NCBI GenBank assembly: GCA_018402235.1
Contig: JAGYJJ010000004.1
Span: 1,137,256 to 1,201,255 of the forward strand
DNA from: Candidatus Nanopelagicales bacterium
GTDB taxonomy: Bacteria > Actinomycetota > Actinomycetes > S36-B12
DNA length: 64,000 nucleotides
Direction of reading: 5' to 3'
The notes beneath the pieces are model-generated. The model saw only the letters and a list, made by a program, of their open reading frames with translations, did no database searches and was not told the origin of the DNA. Positions 9,990 through 18,624 of the stretch are shown here, piece by piece. The position numbers and the translations under genes are program-made. Each line of letters opens with the position of its first letter. The stretch's first letter is position 1.

Positions 9990-10664
9990 TCACTGCGTCA
10001 CCACACGCGCGAGCGAGGGCACACGCATTTTCGGTGAACAGCCGCGCAGGATCCGGGTCAGCTCGGACTTCTCGGTCGTGTCCACTGCCAAACGCCACCG
10101 AAACTTCACCGCTACCCACGTCTTTGCGTATTTACAAACTGCGCGTTCGGGCAACCACTCCGCCGGATCACGGTCGGACTTGCTGCGATTCGAGGACGCT
10201 GAGACAGCAATCAGGGAACCGGCATAACCGAGATCGTTAGCGAATCGCTCACGTGTACCGGCGTTCCATCGCCATGCTCCAGATGCCCACGCTTCCTTGA
10301 GCGGCACGAAGTGATCGATGTCAAAAGAACTCGGGTTGGTGGTGACATCACCGTCGTATGCCGAACGCCATCGACCATTCACCACATCGCAGCCCATCAC
10401 TTCCCCGGCAATCCGCTCGTCAATCAACACTTCCTCACGGGTGTTGCAGCCATCCCCATCCAGGTCCGACCAGTGCCGGAACAGGTCGCGGTCGTAGCCA
10501 TTGGGCCGTTCAACCGAAACGGGAAGTGAGTTCAACACGCGAATCGCATCACGACGGCTATCAGCAGCGGCAGGGGTGGCGAAGCCCAGACCCAGCGCGA
10601 TCGCGCAGATGATCCCCACGCGGACGGCTCCACTGAACAGTTTCTTCGGTAGCCCCCCAGCCAT
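9990..10664 (-). CDS. Secreted HNH-type nuclease (DUF1524-like)
   Basis: A 224-residue protein with an N-terminal signal peptide (LFSGAVRVGIICAIALGLG, then ATPAAADS). The mature part matches the extracellular HNH/DUF1524 family: DIDHFVPLKEAW carries the catalytic His and metal ligands, and SNRSKSDRDPAEWLP carries the Asn and Asp of the beta-beta-alpha-metal fold. The protein probably degrades environmental DNA. I start at ATG 10664 because it gives a proper signal peptide; an in-frame upstream start would run into the divergent dehydrogenase gene only 18 bases away. Confidence 0.82.
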   Translation of the reverse strand: MAGGLPKKLFSGAVRVGIICAIALGLGFATPAAADSRRDAIRVLNSLPVSVERPNGYDRDLFRHWSDLDGDGCNTREEVLIDERIAGEVMGCDVVNGRWRSAYDGDVTTNPSSFDIDHFVPLKEAWASGAWRWNAGTRERFANDLGYAGSLIAVSASSNRSKSDRDPAEWLPERAVCKYAKTWVAVKFRWRLAVDTTEKSELTRILRGCSPKMRVPSLARVVTQ

Positions 10665-10682
10665 GCCTCTACTCTGACACGC

Positions 10683-11897
10683 ATGCGCGTCCCACGCTGG
10701 TCGGAACTGCGGGAACTCATTCAATTCGAGGCACCCACACTCGATTCACGGACGCGAGCACTCCAACGAGCGGCGAGCGTGGGGGACATTCGAAAGATCG
10801 CCCGCCGCTTCACCCCACGCGCGGTCTTCGACTACACCGACGGCTCTGCGGGTGAGGAACTCGCTCTTGCGCGCCAACGTCATCTGTTCCGTTGCGTGGA
10901 GTTTCACCCGTCTGCGCTCGTGGACGTATCTGAGGTGGACCCCTCCACCACATTCCTGGGTAAGAGGGTGGGCCTGCCCATCGGTTTCGGCCCCACCGGG
11001 TTCACCCGGATGATGCACCACGCGGGAGAGAAGGCAACCGCATCGGTCGCGGCGAGAAACAACCTCGTCTTCGTGCTGTCCACTCTTGGCACCACGAGCC
11101 CGGAAGATCTCAAAGACGCAGTCCCAGACGGCAACAACTGGTTCCAGCTCTACATCTCTAAAGACCGCTCGATCACCCACGATCTGGTCGACCGCGTCGA
11201 GGCTGCTGGCTACGACACCCTCGAACTGACCATCGACACTCCCGTGGGCGGCATCAGACGACGCGACATCCGCAACGGACTCACCGTTCCGCCGCAACTC
11301 ACCCCCGCCACCGCGATCAACATGGCGATGCATCCGAACTGGGTATGGAACGCGCTCACCACCGAGCCGCTGGAGTTCTCGTCCTTGAAAAGCTCTCAAG
11401 GCACGGTTGGTGAACTGCTGAGTCGAGTATTCGACGCCTCGCTCACCATCGACGACGTCACCTGGTTGCGCGAGCGCTGGAAGGGCAAGCTCGTGGTGAA
11501 GGGTGTGCAGAGCGTCGCCACCGCAACCGAACTCAGCAACACCGGCGTCGATGCGATCGTGTTGTCCAACCACGGTGGCCGCCAACTCGACCGCGCACCG
11601 ATTCCCTTAGAACTACTCCCCGCCGTCAAGCAAGCGGTTCCCGCGGCCGAGGTCTATATCGACGGAGGCATCACCGATGGCGCCGATGCCCTTGCCGCCA
11701 TCGCGCTCGGTGCGCAGGGTGTGTTCGTGGGTCGCGCGCACCTGTTCGGCCTCATGGCCGGTGGCGCGGCAGGAGTGCAGAAGCTCGTCGATATCTTCCG
11801 CGACCAAGTCACCACACAGATGGCACTGCTCGGAGTGACGAACCTGAATCAACTGACTCCGGACCACGTCCGGTTGCGGGCTACTCCGATTCGATAG
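10683..11897 (+). CDS. lldD: FMN-dependent alpha-hydroxy acid dehydrogenase (lactate dehydrogenase-like)
   Basis: Oxidises an L-2-hydroxy acid such as L-lactate to the keto acid, passing electrons from FMN to quinone or oxygen. It is 404 residues, the usual length. The substrate-site motif SNHGGRQLD holds the catalytic His-Arg pair; the FMN phosphate site reads YIDGGITDGADALAAIALGA in pieces (DGGI and GA flank it), and GFGPTGFTRMMH lies near the N-terminal FMN contact. The last 41 bases form part of a 62-bp direct repeat, so a downstream insertion has left this 3' end intact. Substrate is not provable from sequence. Confidence 0.9.
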   Translation: MRVPRWSELRELIQFEAPTLDSRTRALQRAASVGDIRKIARRFTPRAVFDYTDGSAGEELALARQRHLFRCVEFHPSALVDVSEVDPSTTFLGKRVGLPIGFGPTGFTRMMHHAGEKATASVAARNNLVFVLSTLGTTSPEDLKDAVPDGNNWFQLYISKDRSITHDLVDRVEAAGYDTLELTIDTPVGGIRRRDIRNGLTVPPQLTPATAINMAMHPNWVWNALTTEPLEFSSLKSSQGTVGELLSRVFDASLTIDDVTWLRERWKGKLVVKGVQSVATATELSNTGVDAIVLSNHGGRQLDRAPIPLELLPAVKQAVPAAEVYIDGGITDGADALAAIALGAQGVFVGRAHLFGLMAGGAAGVQKLVDIFRDQVTTQMALLGVTNLNQLTPDHVRLRATPIR

Positions 11898-11918
11898 GAA
11901 GCGTGACCGTCTCGCTGC
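11857..11918. repeat. 62-bp direct repeat, left copy
   Basis: These 62 bases are identical to 12516-12577. The copy covers the last 41 bases of the hydroxyacid dehydrogenase gene including its stop, plus 21 bases beyond. The two copies bracket a small toxin-antitoxin-like pair. Confidence 0.95.
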
Positions 11919-11955
11919 TGAAGCACCGCCTGTGTCCGAGGGACGGCTAGCCCTC

Positions 11956-11987
11956 TTGCCCTGACAAGAAGAGACAAGTTATCTTGT
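11956..11987 (+). promoter_or_regulatory. Promoter and palindrome of the cassette genes
   Basis: A TTGCCC at 11956-11961 is followed after 18 bases by TATCTT at 11980-11985, a plausible -35/-10 pair. The -10 region lies in the inverted repeat ACAAG-TTAT-CTTGT (11974-11987), a good position for autorepression by the downstream HTH protein. Confidence 0.45.
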
Positions 11988-11991
11988 AATC

Positions 11992-12222
11992 GTGCTTGAG
12001 GAGCCGATTCTCGCCCCTTCAGCCTTCAAGCACGGCTTGGGCAGGGATGAAATCCTCCACGCCTACCGAAATCCCATCCGCGTCTGGGATCTCGGCGAGG
12101 GTTTCACGATGATGGTTGGTGCGAATCACGCAGCGATCGTCCTCGAAATCGGATACGTCGAAGGTGACACGGCCACGGTCATAGTGCACGCCATGCGTGC
12201 CCGAGAGAGATTTCTGAGGTGA
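11992..12222 (+). CDS. Small putative toxin (BrnT/DUF4258-like)
   Basis: A 76-residue protein starting at GTG with no strong ribosome-binding site. The pattern of an N-terminal HGLGRDEILHAYRNP helix, a beta-hairpin region, and a C-terminal TATVIVHAMRARERFLR resembles small BrnT/DUF4258-like proteins paired with HTH antitoxins in actinobacteria. The closing VIVHAMxAR..FL is the most characteristic part. Its stop overlaps the GTG of the next gene (GTGA). Toxicity is inferred only from family and arrangement. Confidence 0.6.
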   Translation: MLEEPILAPSAFKHGLGRDEILHAYRNPIRVWDLGEGFTMMVGANHAAIVLEIGYVEGDTATVIVHAMRARERFLR

Positions 12223-12497
12223 CGAAAATGCCGCGAAGTGTTGACGAAATACTGCAGCACGCTGATGAGTTGGCTGCACGATTCGAAGAGTACGAACCAA
12301 GCGACGCCGACGAGTTGGACCAAACTGCCGTTGCGATGTTGCGAGAGGCTGTTCAGGCGCGCTCAAGCGCCGAACGGCACGTCATCGAGGCAGTCCGTAA
12401 GGCACGCCACTCAGGTATGACATGGGCAGCGATTGGGCTCTTCATCGGAACTTCGGGCGAGGCTGCCCGTCAACGGTACGCCGACAAGGTGGCCTGA
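12219..12497 (+). CDS. Small HTH protein, putative antitoxin
   Basis: A 92-residue protein with an N-terminal helical, acidic region (residues 1-50) and a C-terminal helix-turn-helix, HSGMTWAAIGLFIGTSGEAA, a form seen in many actinobacterial antitoxin-like proteins. It starts at GTG 12219, overlapping the preceding stop; ATG 12228 is an alternative. It probably binds the palindrome at 11974-11987 and neutralises the first gene product. The partner assignment is inferred. Confidence 0.65.
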   Translation: MTKMPRSVDEILQHADELAARFEEYEPSDADELDQTAVAMLREAVQARSSAERHVIEAVRKARHSGMTWAAIGLFIGTSGEAARQRYADKVA

Positions 12498-12515
12498 TCG
12501 GCTTCGCTAAGCAGC

Positions 12516-12577
12516 CTCCGGACCACGTCCGGTTGCGGGCTACTCCGATTCGATAGGAAGCGTGACCGTCTCGCTGC
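12516..12577. repeat. 62-bp direct repeat, right copy
   Basis: Exact copy of 11857-11918. It overlaps the 3' end of the leftward acidic protein gene (stop at 12540-12542). The bases immediately outside differ between the copies, which defines the repeat ends. Confidence 0.95.
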
Positions 12578-12800
12578 GCGCAACCACGTGGGCGTCCTCG
12601 TCGTAGACGGTCACGATCTCGTCTTCCACGATCAGGTTGCCATCGGCATCACGGACATCGATGGTCTCGTCAACCAAAGAGCCCTCAGGGGCAGATGCCA
12701 CCACAACATCGTCTGTGACCGTGCCGAGCACGTTGTCGTTCTCGTCGAGAACGACCTCAACCTGGATGTCCTCACCGATTTCGATGTCGTCGTCTGGCAT
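12540..12800 (-). CDS. Small acidic protein of unknown function
   Basis: An 86-residue, strongly acidic protein, rich in Asp, Glu and Val, with alternating polar and hydrophobic residues that suggest a small all-beta fold. The start at 12800 is favoured by a GAGGAGG site just upstream; an ATG 12 codons earlier is in frame but has no such site. I do not recognise the family. Its 3' end lies in the right 62-bp repeat and in the ancestor would have overlapped the convergent dehydrogenase gene. Confidence 0.7.
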   Translation of the reverse strand: MPDDDIEIGEDIQVEVVLDENDNVLGTVTDDVVVASAPEGSLVDETIDVRDADGNLIVEDEIVTVYDEDAHVVARSETVTLPIESE

Positions 12801-12844
12801 GCGTCCTCCTCGATTAGCCCTGCTCTTAGCGCTCAACTTACCGA

Positions 12845-13273
12845 CTAGAAAATGACGCCCTTATGGAGGACGAAACAGCCGTACGGCTGGTCCTCGAGGG
12901 TGTGGACAACGGCGTACGCATTTTTCGCTCGTTCGTAAAAGTTCAGTCGCGGAATAACGCCGTATTCAAGCTCGCGATTCTCTGCCTCTTTCGCGAGTTG
13001 AAGTAGATCGTTTTGGAGTGATGTGGTCTTGTTCGGATCCTCTTCGACTTCCATGCGTTCCAGTGGATGGTCAATGAACGAATCCAGTGGATAGACACTC
13101 AAGATCGCTGTCGCTGCGCGCAGCACACCAACCTCGCCGAGGCGAATCACCGGTTTACCACTGGCAGCAGCCGGATAGTTGCGGTCAACAAGTAGCAGTT
13201 GATCTCCGTGTCCCATGTCGTCGAGGATCTTCAGCAGGTCACCACTGAGCAGTGGATCGATTCCCTTGAGCAT
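12845..13273 (-). CDS. fucU: RbsD/FucU-family sugar mutarotase
   Basis: A 142-residue enzyme that interconverts the alpha and beta anomers of a free sugar such as fucose or ribose. Family signatures are MLKGIDPLLSGDLLKIL and MGHGDQLLLVDRNYPA with the catalytic His, and the C-terminal FYERAKNAYAVVHTLE plus PYGCFVLHKGV. The FucU-like C-terminus favours L-fucose or a related deoxy sugar over ribose. It lies 9 bases after the ABC transporter ATPase gene and may share its transcript, although a sugar role for that importer is not indicated. Confidence 0.88.
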   Translation of the reverse strand: MLKGIDPLLSGDLLKILDDMGHGDQLLLVDRNYPAAASGKPVIRLGEVGVLRAATAILSVYPLDSFIDHPLERMEVEEDPNKTTSLQNDLLQLAKEAENRELEYGVIPRLNFYERAKNAYAVVHTLEDQPYGCFVLHKGVIF

Positions 13274-13282
13274 GGAGCGACG

Positions 13283-13934
13283 CTACTGCGTTGTTAGACG
13301 ACCTGCATCCATAACCCAGAGTTCATCCGCGGTGTTAGTTGCCCACTGACGATCGTGCGTGATGATCACAACGGCGTGACCGCTGTCCGCCTTCTGGGTG
13401 ATCAACCCGCGCAGTAGTTGTCTTCCCGATTCATCGAGGCTCGCATCAGGTTCGTCGAGCAGTGTGATCGGTGCTGCCTGCACCCAAACGCGGGCGAGAT
13501 GCGCGCGCTGCCTTTCCCCACCCGAGAGGCTGCCCAGTGGTGCATCGGCGAGGTGGGACAGCCCCACCAGATCGATCGCCCCGGCCGGGTTGAGGTGCGC
13601 GGGGTGTTGATGCTCGGTGCGCCCGGACAGCGCCCCAGCCGACCACGTCCCGAACCGCGAATGTCTCGGCGCCGGGGGTGCTCTGGCCGAGCCAAGCGAG
13701 CTGCCGGGCGCGCTGCATGGGGGTCAGCGAGCTCACCGGTTGGCCATCAAGGAGCACCTGCCCCGAGGATGGCGTGAGATGCCCAGCCATGAGGGATAGC
13801 AGGGAGGACTTTCCCGAGCCGTTCGCGCCGACGATCGCGATGAGACGGCCGGGGGTCACATGGGCATTGACCTGATCGACGCGAAGGGCACCGCCGGTCG
13901 TGAGGGAGAGGTTCTGCAGCGCCAGGCTGGTCAT
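13283..13934 (-). CDS. FecE/BtuD-type ABC importer ATPase; frameshifted
   Basis: ATP-binding subunit of a metal-chelate, heme or cobalamin importer, about 216 residues. Walker A is GANGSGKSS, the signature LSGGERQR, Walker B ITLLDEPDAS, and the switch His sits in IITHDRQW. One extra base near 13638 splits the gene: the Walker A half and the signature half are in different frames. Its ATG overlaps the permease stop by 4 bases (13931-13934). Confidence 0.85.
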
Positions 13935-14907
13935 CGCGCCCCCGCAGTCCGGCCCTGCACCATGCGACGCAACAGGTAGAGGAAAACCGGGGCGCCGATG
14001 AGCGCGGTGATCGCACCGACGGGAAGTTCGATCGGAGCAAGCACCTGCCGGGCGATGAGATCGGCGAGCGCCACGAGCAGGGCGCCGGCCACCGCAGACA
14101 CTGGAATAAGCGTGACGTGACGGGGACCGATCAACTGACGGATCGCGTGCGGCACGACCAACCCGACGAAGGACACGATGCCCACCACACTCACCGCAGG
14201 CGCGACCAGTAGGACCACGGCGATGAGAGCCCAGGTGGATATGCGTGCGGCAGGGACACCGAGGGAGGTGGCGGCGTTGTTCCCCAAGGACATCGGATCG
14301 AGGGAGCGCGCGATGAGAACGGTGATGACAATGCCGACGATGAGGAACGGAATAAGCGTGATCACAGCGTTCCAGGTTGCCAACGCAAAGGAACCGTTCG
14401 CCCAGAACGAGAAGGACCGCCCGGCTGCTCGATCGATGAACGGTGTGGCGATGAGCACGATCAGCTAGCGCGAGGAAGGACATGGCAATGCCGCCGAGCA
14501 AAACGGCATTGGAGTTGACACCACTTTGGGTTGCCGCGATGCCGCGAACGATCATCAGCGCGCCGCCGGAAACGAGCGCCGCAACCGCCGCCAAGGGAAT
14601 CGAGTTGAAGGACAACCCGAATGCAGCACCCACGGTCGCACCGGCCGCGCCTGCTGCCGAGACACCCACGATCGATGGGGCTGCTAGTGGATTCAAGAAC
14701 ACGCCCTGAAGCAGCACACCGGCGATTGCAAGACCAGCACCCACGATCAGCGCCGAGCGTGAGACGAGGTGCTCGGATGTTCCACACGATCTGGGCGTCG
14801 TTGTCGGCATAACCCAGACCCAGAGAAAAGGCCGCGACTGTGATTAAGCCGATGACAAGGAGAAGGGTGACCAGAGCGACCCTTCCCCCAGAAGCGTGCG
14901 GGCTCAC
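13931..14907 (-). CDS. FecCD-family ABC importer permease; two frameshifts
   Basis: Multi-helix permease of about 324 residues. The family motif IRAPRL near the N-terminus, GAGLAIAGVLLQG, NPLAAPSIVGVSAAGAAGA in its usual place, and the C-terminal VGIVSFVGLVVPHAIR followed by IELPVGAITALIGAPVFLYLL are all present but in three successive frames, shifted near 14760 and 14464. Each shift equals one extra base. The start is a GTG overlapping the binding-protein stop (GTGA). The family carries ferric siderophores, heme or B12. Confidence 0.85.
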
Positions 14908-15862
14908 CCCGCCGCCGCGAAGGCCTGGGAAAGTCGCTGCACCAGGGCCGGGGTTCTCGCGCCGAAGGACAGCAGCGTTCGATCGTCGACCACCACTACT
15001 TTTCGTTCCTGCCCTGCGGTGGTCTGGGCGATGCCGGGGAGTTCGATGAGTCCGTCGATGCCGCCTACCGATTCCAGACCGTCGGCCATGACCAGAAGAA
15101 CGTCCGGGTTGGCCTGCACGATGGCCTCGGCGGTGAGCGGAACGAAACCGTCGTAGCCGAGTTCGGCGCCCACGTCCATTCCCCCGGCTGCTTCGATCAA
15201 TGCATCGGCGCCGGTGTTGGCGCCACCGAGGAGATATACGGCGCTCGGGCCGCGCAGGTAAAGGAACGCAACTCTCGATGTAGCGGTCGCGGTTGCTTGG
15301 GCTTGGGGAGTCAGCGCTTGAGCAAGTGCATCAGCTGTTTGCTGATCGGCTCCCACACCATCGGCGATCGACGTGACGCGCGCCGGAATGTCCGCGAGCG
15401 TCCACACCGCCGGCACCTGGACGATTTTGGCGCCGGCGTTAGCGAGCGCATCGATGGCCTCGGGCGGTCCGGATAGTTCATCAACCAAGACAACGCTGGG
15501 TTCGAGCGCAAGTGCTTGCTCGATCTCGATTTGGTGCGCCTGGGTCACTACCGGAACGTCCTCAGGTGAGGCACTGGTCTCGTCCCTGCCCACGAGTTGA
15601 TCGCCAGCTCCGAGCAGTTCCACCACTTCACCGGAGCCAACGGCGAGAGCCAGGATCGTGTTGTCGGTAGTGACGGGGTTGCTTCGAAATCAAGTGAATC
15701 GAGCTCGGCATCGTCGATGACGATCGGCCACTGGGATTGCTCTGGGGTGGGACTCGAGACTTCCTGTTCACTTGCTTGACTTGCTTCGTCGGCCGCTGTG
15801 GAACAGCCGGTGATGATGAGTGCGCCGGCGAGCAACGCTCCGACAGCCGGCTTGATACGCAC
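14904..15862 (-). CDS. Substrate-binding lipoprotein of the FecBCD-type importer; frameshifted
   Basis: A lipoprotein of about 319 residues with lipobox IITGCS, followed by a Ser/Glu-rich linker and a class III periplasmic-binding-protein fold (helical backbone). The frame changes near 15675, best explained by one C missing from a C run; the conserved stretch VTTDNTILALAVGSGEVVEL spans the join. I start at GTG 15862, the nearest in-frame start giving a lipoprotein signal. It captures the ligand, probably heme by analogy with HmuT systems beside secreted proteins of the type encoded at 15973, but a siderophore or cobalamin ligand is not excluded. Confidence 0.82.
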
Positions 15863-15972
15863 GCAGTGAGTATCGCTTAGAGGCGTCGACGCTTTTCCCG
15901 ATACACCGTCGGCATCATGTCGACAGGGTGTTTCGAATCCCACTTTCGCGTGCTTCTTATCGTTCCCTCATC

Positions 15973-16476
15973 ATGCTGAAAGCCCCAGTACTTGCCGCAA
16001 CGCTTCTTGCCGTTGTGGCCACTGCGCTCGCTCCTTCGGCCTCCGCCACGAATTCACGCGAGACGAAGGTGGGCGAAAAGGGACAACGCGTCACGGTGAT
16101 GCAGACCGAGAATCTCGATCCGCAGGGGCAACGCGTGGTGGTGCGCGGACGAAAATTTGATCCGCGCGTGGGTGTGTATGTGGCGCTGTGTGTTGTGCCT
16201 CCCCGCGGTCAGGCGCCAACGCCGTGCGGTGGTGGTGTGGACATGCAAGGCGCTACTGGATCGTCGGCGTGGATTTCCTCGAACCCGCCGCCCTACGCAC
16301 GCTCTTTGGTTCAACCCTTCAACAAGAAGCGTGGCTTTCGCACCGCGATCACCGTGTCATCTCAGATCGGTGACGTCGACTGCCGTGAAGTGCAGTGCGC
16401 CATCACCGTTCGCGCCGACCACTTGCGATCACGTGATCGCTCACACGACGTGATCATTCCGGTCACTTTCGAGTAA
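15973..16476 (+). CDS. Secreted neocarzinostatin-like / heme-uptake-associated protein
   Basis: A 167-residue secreted protein: signal peptide in the first 26 residues (LAATLLAVVATALAPSASA), then an immunoglobulin-like beta-sandwich. The segments PRVGVYVALCVVPP, QAPTPCGGGVDMQG and SAWISSNPPPYA, and the C-terminal RADHLRSRDRSHDVIIPVTF, are typical of actinobacterial proteins often found beside HtaA/HmuTUV heme-uptake genes. Four Cys probably form two disulfides. It is divergent from the binding-protein gene with a 110-base gap. ATG 15973 is preferred over upstream in-frame starts because it opens the signal peptide. Confidence 0.72.
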   Translation: MLKAPVLAATLLAVVATALAPSASATNSRETKVGEKGQRVTVMQTENLDPQGQRVVVRGRKFDPRVGVYVALCVVPPRGQAPTPCGGGVDMQGATGSSAWISSNPPPYARSLVQPFNKKRGFRTAITVSSQIGDVDCREVQCAITVRADHLRSRDRSHDVIIPVTFE

Positions 16477-16523
16477 AGACCCCGACGCCCGGCGGACCCG
16501 GGCACAAGCAAATGGAGGAAAGA

Positions 16524-17318
16524 GTGCTGTCACTACGCACTGGCGTGATGCTGGCAGCCGCAGGAGCGCTTGTTGCTTCGACGGCCGCTGTTGCGCACGC
16601 GAACACCGGTGACTTCAACGTCACCATCGCCAACCAACCCGCTAACTCGGTGCTGGCGGCTTTGCCATCCAGCGTGTCTTTGGACGTTGCGGTGTCCGGG
16701 CTTCCCGAGACGGTGGGCATGTATGCACTGCACTGCAAGGTGCCGGCCAACCCGCGCTCTGCCCCAACGGACTGTGACTCGGCCGAGGGAACACTCGCTT
16801 ACCTGCCGGCAGGCACGGTTCGCGGCGGCGCAGCACAGTTCCCGATGAAGATCAACGCTGAGTTCTACGGCGTGAACCCCAACCCGCAGGATGGAGCGGC
16901 TACCCCCCAGCTCGTCGACTGTCGAGCTGACACGGGCAACCCGCGGGCCACAGCCTGCGCCGTCTACATCCTGGGAGCTGGTCGCGAGGCCAGCAACCCC
17001 GCGTACCTGCGGGTGTTCCCAACCCAGTTCACGGCCCTCACCAAGGAGCGTCGTAATGACACCCTTCGCGTGAACGTGGACGGACAGCGCGTGACCCCGA
17101 GCAACACCCCGGATCTGATCGAGGGCGCAGCGGTGCCCTTCTCCGCGACCTTGGGTTCAGGTCTAACTCCCACGGTCAGCAGCGACAACTGCTCAGTCCA
17201 AGACGGATCGATCACTGCGTTGGCGGGTGAAGGCACCTGCACGGTGACCGTGATGTCTAGCGGTGGCAAGAACGTTAAGCCGCTGATCCGAACCTTCGGT
17301 TTCGATCTGACCTCGTAG
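16524..17318 (+). CDS. Secreted beta-rich protein of unknown function
   Basis: A 264-residue secreted protein with signal peptide (VMLAAAGALVASTAAVAHA). The mature part has pairs of Cys and a repeated beta-sandwich pattern; its first half resembles the preceding gene's product in size and layout (YALHCKVPANPRSAPTDCD). I do not recognise a named family. The start is GTG 16524, because GGAGG at 16514-16518 is correctly spaced for it and overlaps the alternative ATG at 16512. A strong terminator follows. Confidence 0.7.
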   Translation: MLSLRTGVMLAAAGALVASTAAVAHANTGDFNVTIANQPANSVLAALPSSVSLDVAVSGLPETVGMYALHCKVPANPRSAPTDCDSAEGTLAYLPAGTVRGGAAQFPMKINAEFYGVNPNPQDGAATPQLVDCRADTGNPRATACAVYILGAGREASNPAYLRVFPTQFTALTKERRNDTLRVNVDGQRVTPSNTPDLIEGAAVPFSATLGSGLTPTVSSDNCSVQDGSITALAGEGTCTVTVMSSGGKNVKPLIRTFGFDLTS

Positions 17319-17336
17319 GAAAAGCAGTCAATTTTC

Positions 17337-17364
17337 GCGGGCCCCGTGTTTTTACGGGGCCCGC
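17337..17364 (+). terminator. Intrinsic terminator
   Basis: A perfect 11-bp stem, GCGGGCCCCGT (17337-17347) and ACGGGGCCCGC (17354-17364), with a 6-base loop. It ends the transcript of the secreted-protein gene and sits only about 40 bases before the next coding region. The T run after the stem is short. Confidence 0.85.
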
Positions 17365-17406
17365 GTTCTATGGTGGTCATTGCGGGGCTGTTTTTTGGAG
17401 GTTGTC

Positions 17407-18564
17407 ATCGGTATCCGAGCAGCAGTTCTCACCGCACCTGGTCACTACGAGGTTCAAGAATTTCCGCATCCGCAACTAGAAGACGGCGCTCTCCTCATGG
17501 AAATGGAGATGTCAGGCATCTGCGGAACCGATAAACACACCTATCAAGGTGAGACCAAGCAGTACGCGGGAACACCAGCAGAAACCGATACGCCCTTCCC
17601 CATCATCCAAGGCCACGAGAACGTGGGCATCGTCTCGGAGATCACACCCAAGGCCGCTGAGTCCTTGGAGTTCTATGGGCGCCCTCTCAAGGTGGGCGAC
17701 CGCATCACCATGTGTCCGGACGTTGTCTGCGGACAGTGCTACGAGTGCAAGCACGTCATGGGTTACGTGTGGTGCCAAAACAGCGAGTGCTACGGAAACT
17801 CCTACACATCGGCCGTCGCCCCGCATCTGATGGGCGGTTGGGCGGAGCAGATGTATATCCGCCCAGACACCTTCGTCTACAAAGTCCCCACTGGCTTGAG
17901 CCCGCGCGTAGCGGTCCTGGCTGAACTGATGGCGTGCACAGCCTCACTGGACAAACTCAAGGAGTTTTCCTCCTACGCAATCGAGGGCTTCAACTCTGGC
18001 GATACCGTGGTGGTCATTGGTTCTGGGCCTCTTGGCCTCCTGCACATTGCCAAGACCGACATGATGGGCGCCGGTCAAATCATCGCAACCGATCTCAGCG
18101 AACACCGGCTCGCGTTCGCGAAACGATGCGGTGCTGACATCACACTCAATGTCAGCCAGACCTCACCAGAGGAGCGCATCGCCCAGGTTATGGAGTTAAC
18201 GCGTGGGCGAGGAGCAGACGTAGTCCTGCACATGGCGAACACTCCGGCGTCTTTCGTCGAGGGTATTGAGATGCTCAAGCGCGGCGGGATGATGCTGGAG
18301 ATGGGCAATTTTGCCGATACCGGCGATGTCAGCATGAACATCCATAGACATATATGCAGCAAGAACATCCGCCTTATTGGACTGACGAACCACCCCTCCA
18401 CAGGGTACGGACCAGCCTTGGACCTACTGCAGCGCTACGCGGACCGTTACCCCTTCGAGGAGTTCGTCAGCCACGAATACGCCTTGAGTGATGTCGATGC
18501 TGCAATGCAAATGTCCATGAGCCCGCAGAGCCTGAAGGTGGTCATGAATCCTCACCTGCCCTAG
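17407..18564 (+). CDS. Zinc-dependent medium-chain alcohol dehydrogenase
   Basis: A 385-residue MDR-family enzyme. The catalytic-zinc motif GHENVGIV and the SGICGTDKH Cys, structural-zinc-like Cys in CPDVVCGQCYECK, and the Rossmann motif VVVIGSGPLGLLH are visible. It oxidises an alcohol or polyol with NAD(P). The start is uncertain: GGAGG at 17397-17401 is best spaced for an ATC codon at 17407, giving GIRAAVLTAPGHYEV, while TTG codons at 17395 and 17380 are also in frame. A base error converting an ATG or GTG is possible. The substrate is not deducible. Confidence 0.87.
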   Translation: MGIRAAVLTAPGHYEVQEFPHPQLEDGALLMEMEMSGICGTDKHTYQGETKQYAGTPAETDTPFPIIQGHENVGIVSEITPKAAESLEFYGRPLKVGDRITMCPDVVCGQCYECKHVMGYVWCQNSECYGNSYTSAVAPHLMGGWAEQMYIRPDTFVYKVPTGLSPRVAVLAELMACTASLDKLKEFSSYAIEGFNSGDTVVVIGSGPLGLLHIAKTDMMGAGQIIATDLSEHRLAFAKRCGADITLNVSQTSPEERIAQVMELTRGRGADVVLHMANTPASFVEGIEMLKRGGMMLEMGNFADTGDVSMNIHRHICSKNIRLIGLTNHPSTGYGPALDLLQRYADRYPFEEFVSHEYALSDVDAAMQMSMSPQSLKVVMNPHLP

Positions 18565-18624
18565 TGCAGGGTGCTGCCCGATCCAAACTAGGTGTTTCGT
18601 GCACCAGCATGGTGTAGTGGGTGC

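Larger units (their letters stand above)
11919..12577. mobile_element. 659-bp inserted cassette with toxin-antitoxin-like pair
   Basis: The segment contains one promoter, two overlapping genes and the right copy of the 62-bp repeat. Removing it would leave the hydroxyacid dehydrogenase and the acidic protein gene (12540-12800) intact and converging, with overlapping 3' ends. The insertion therefore appears precise and duplicated a 62-bp stretch of its target. No integrase or transposase and no terminal inverted repeats are visible, so movement in trans or recombination-based capture is inferred. Confidence 0.65.
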
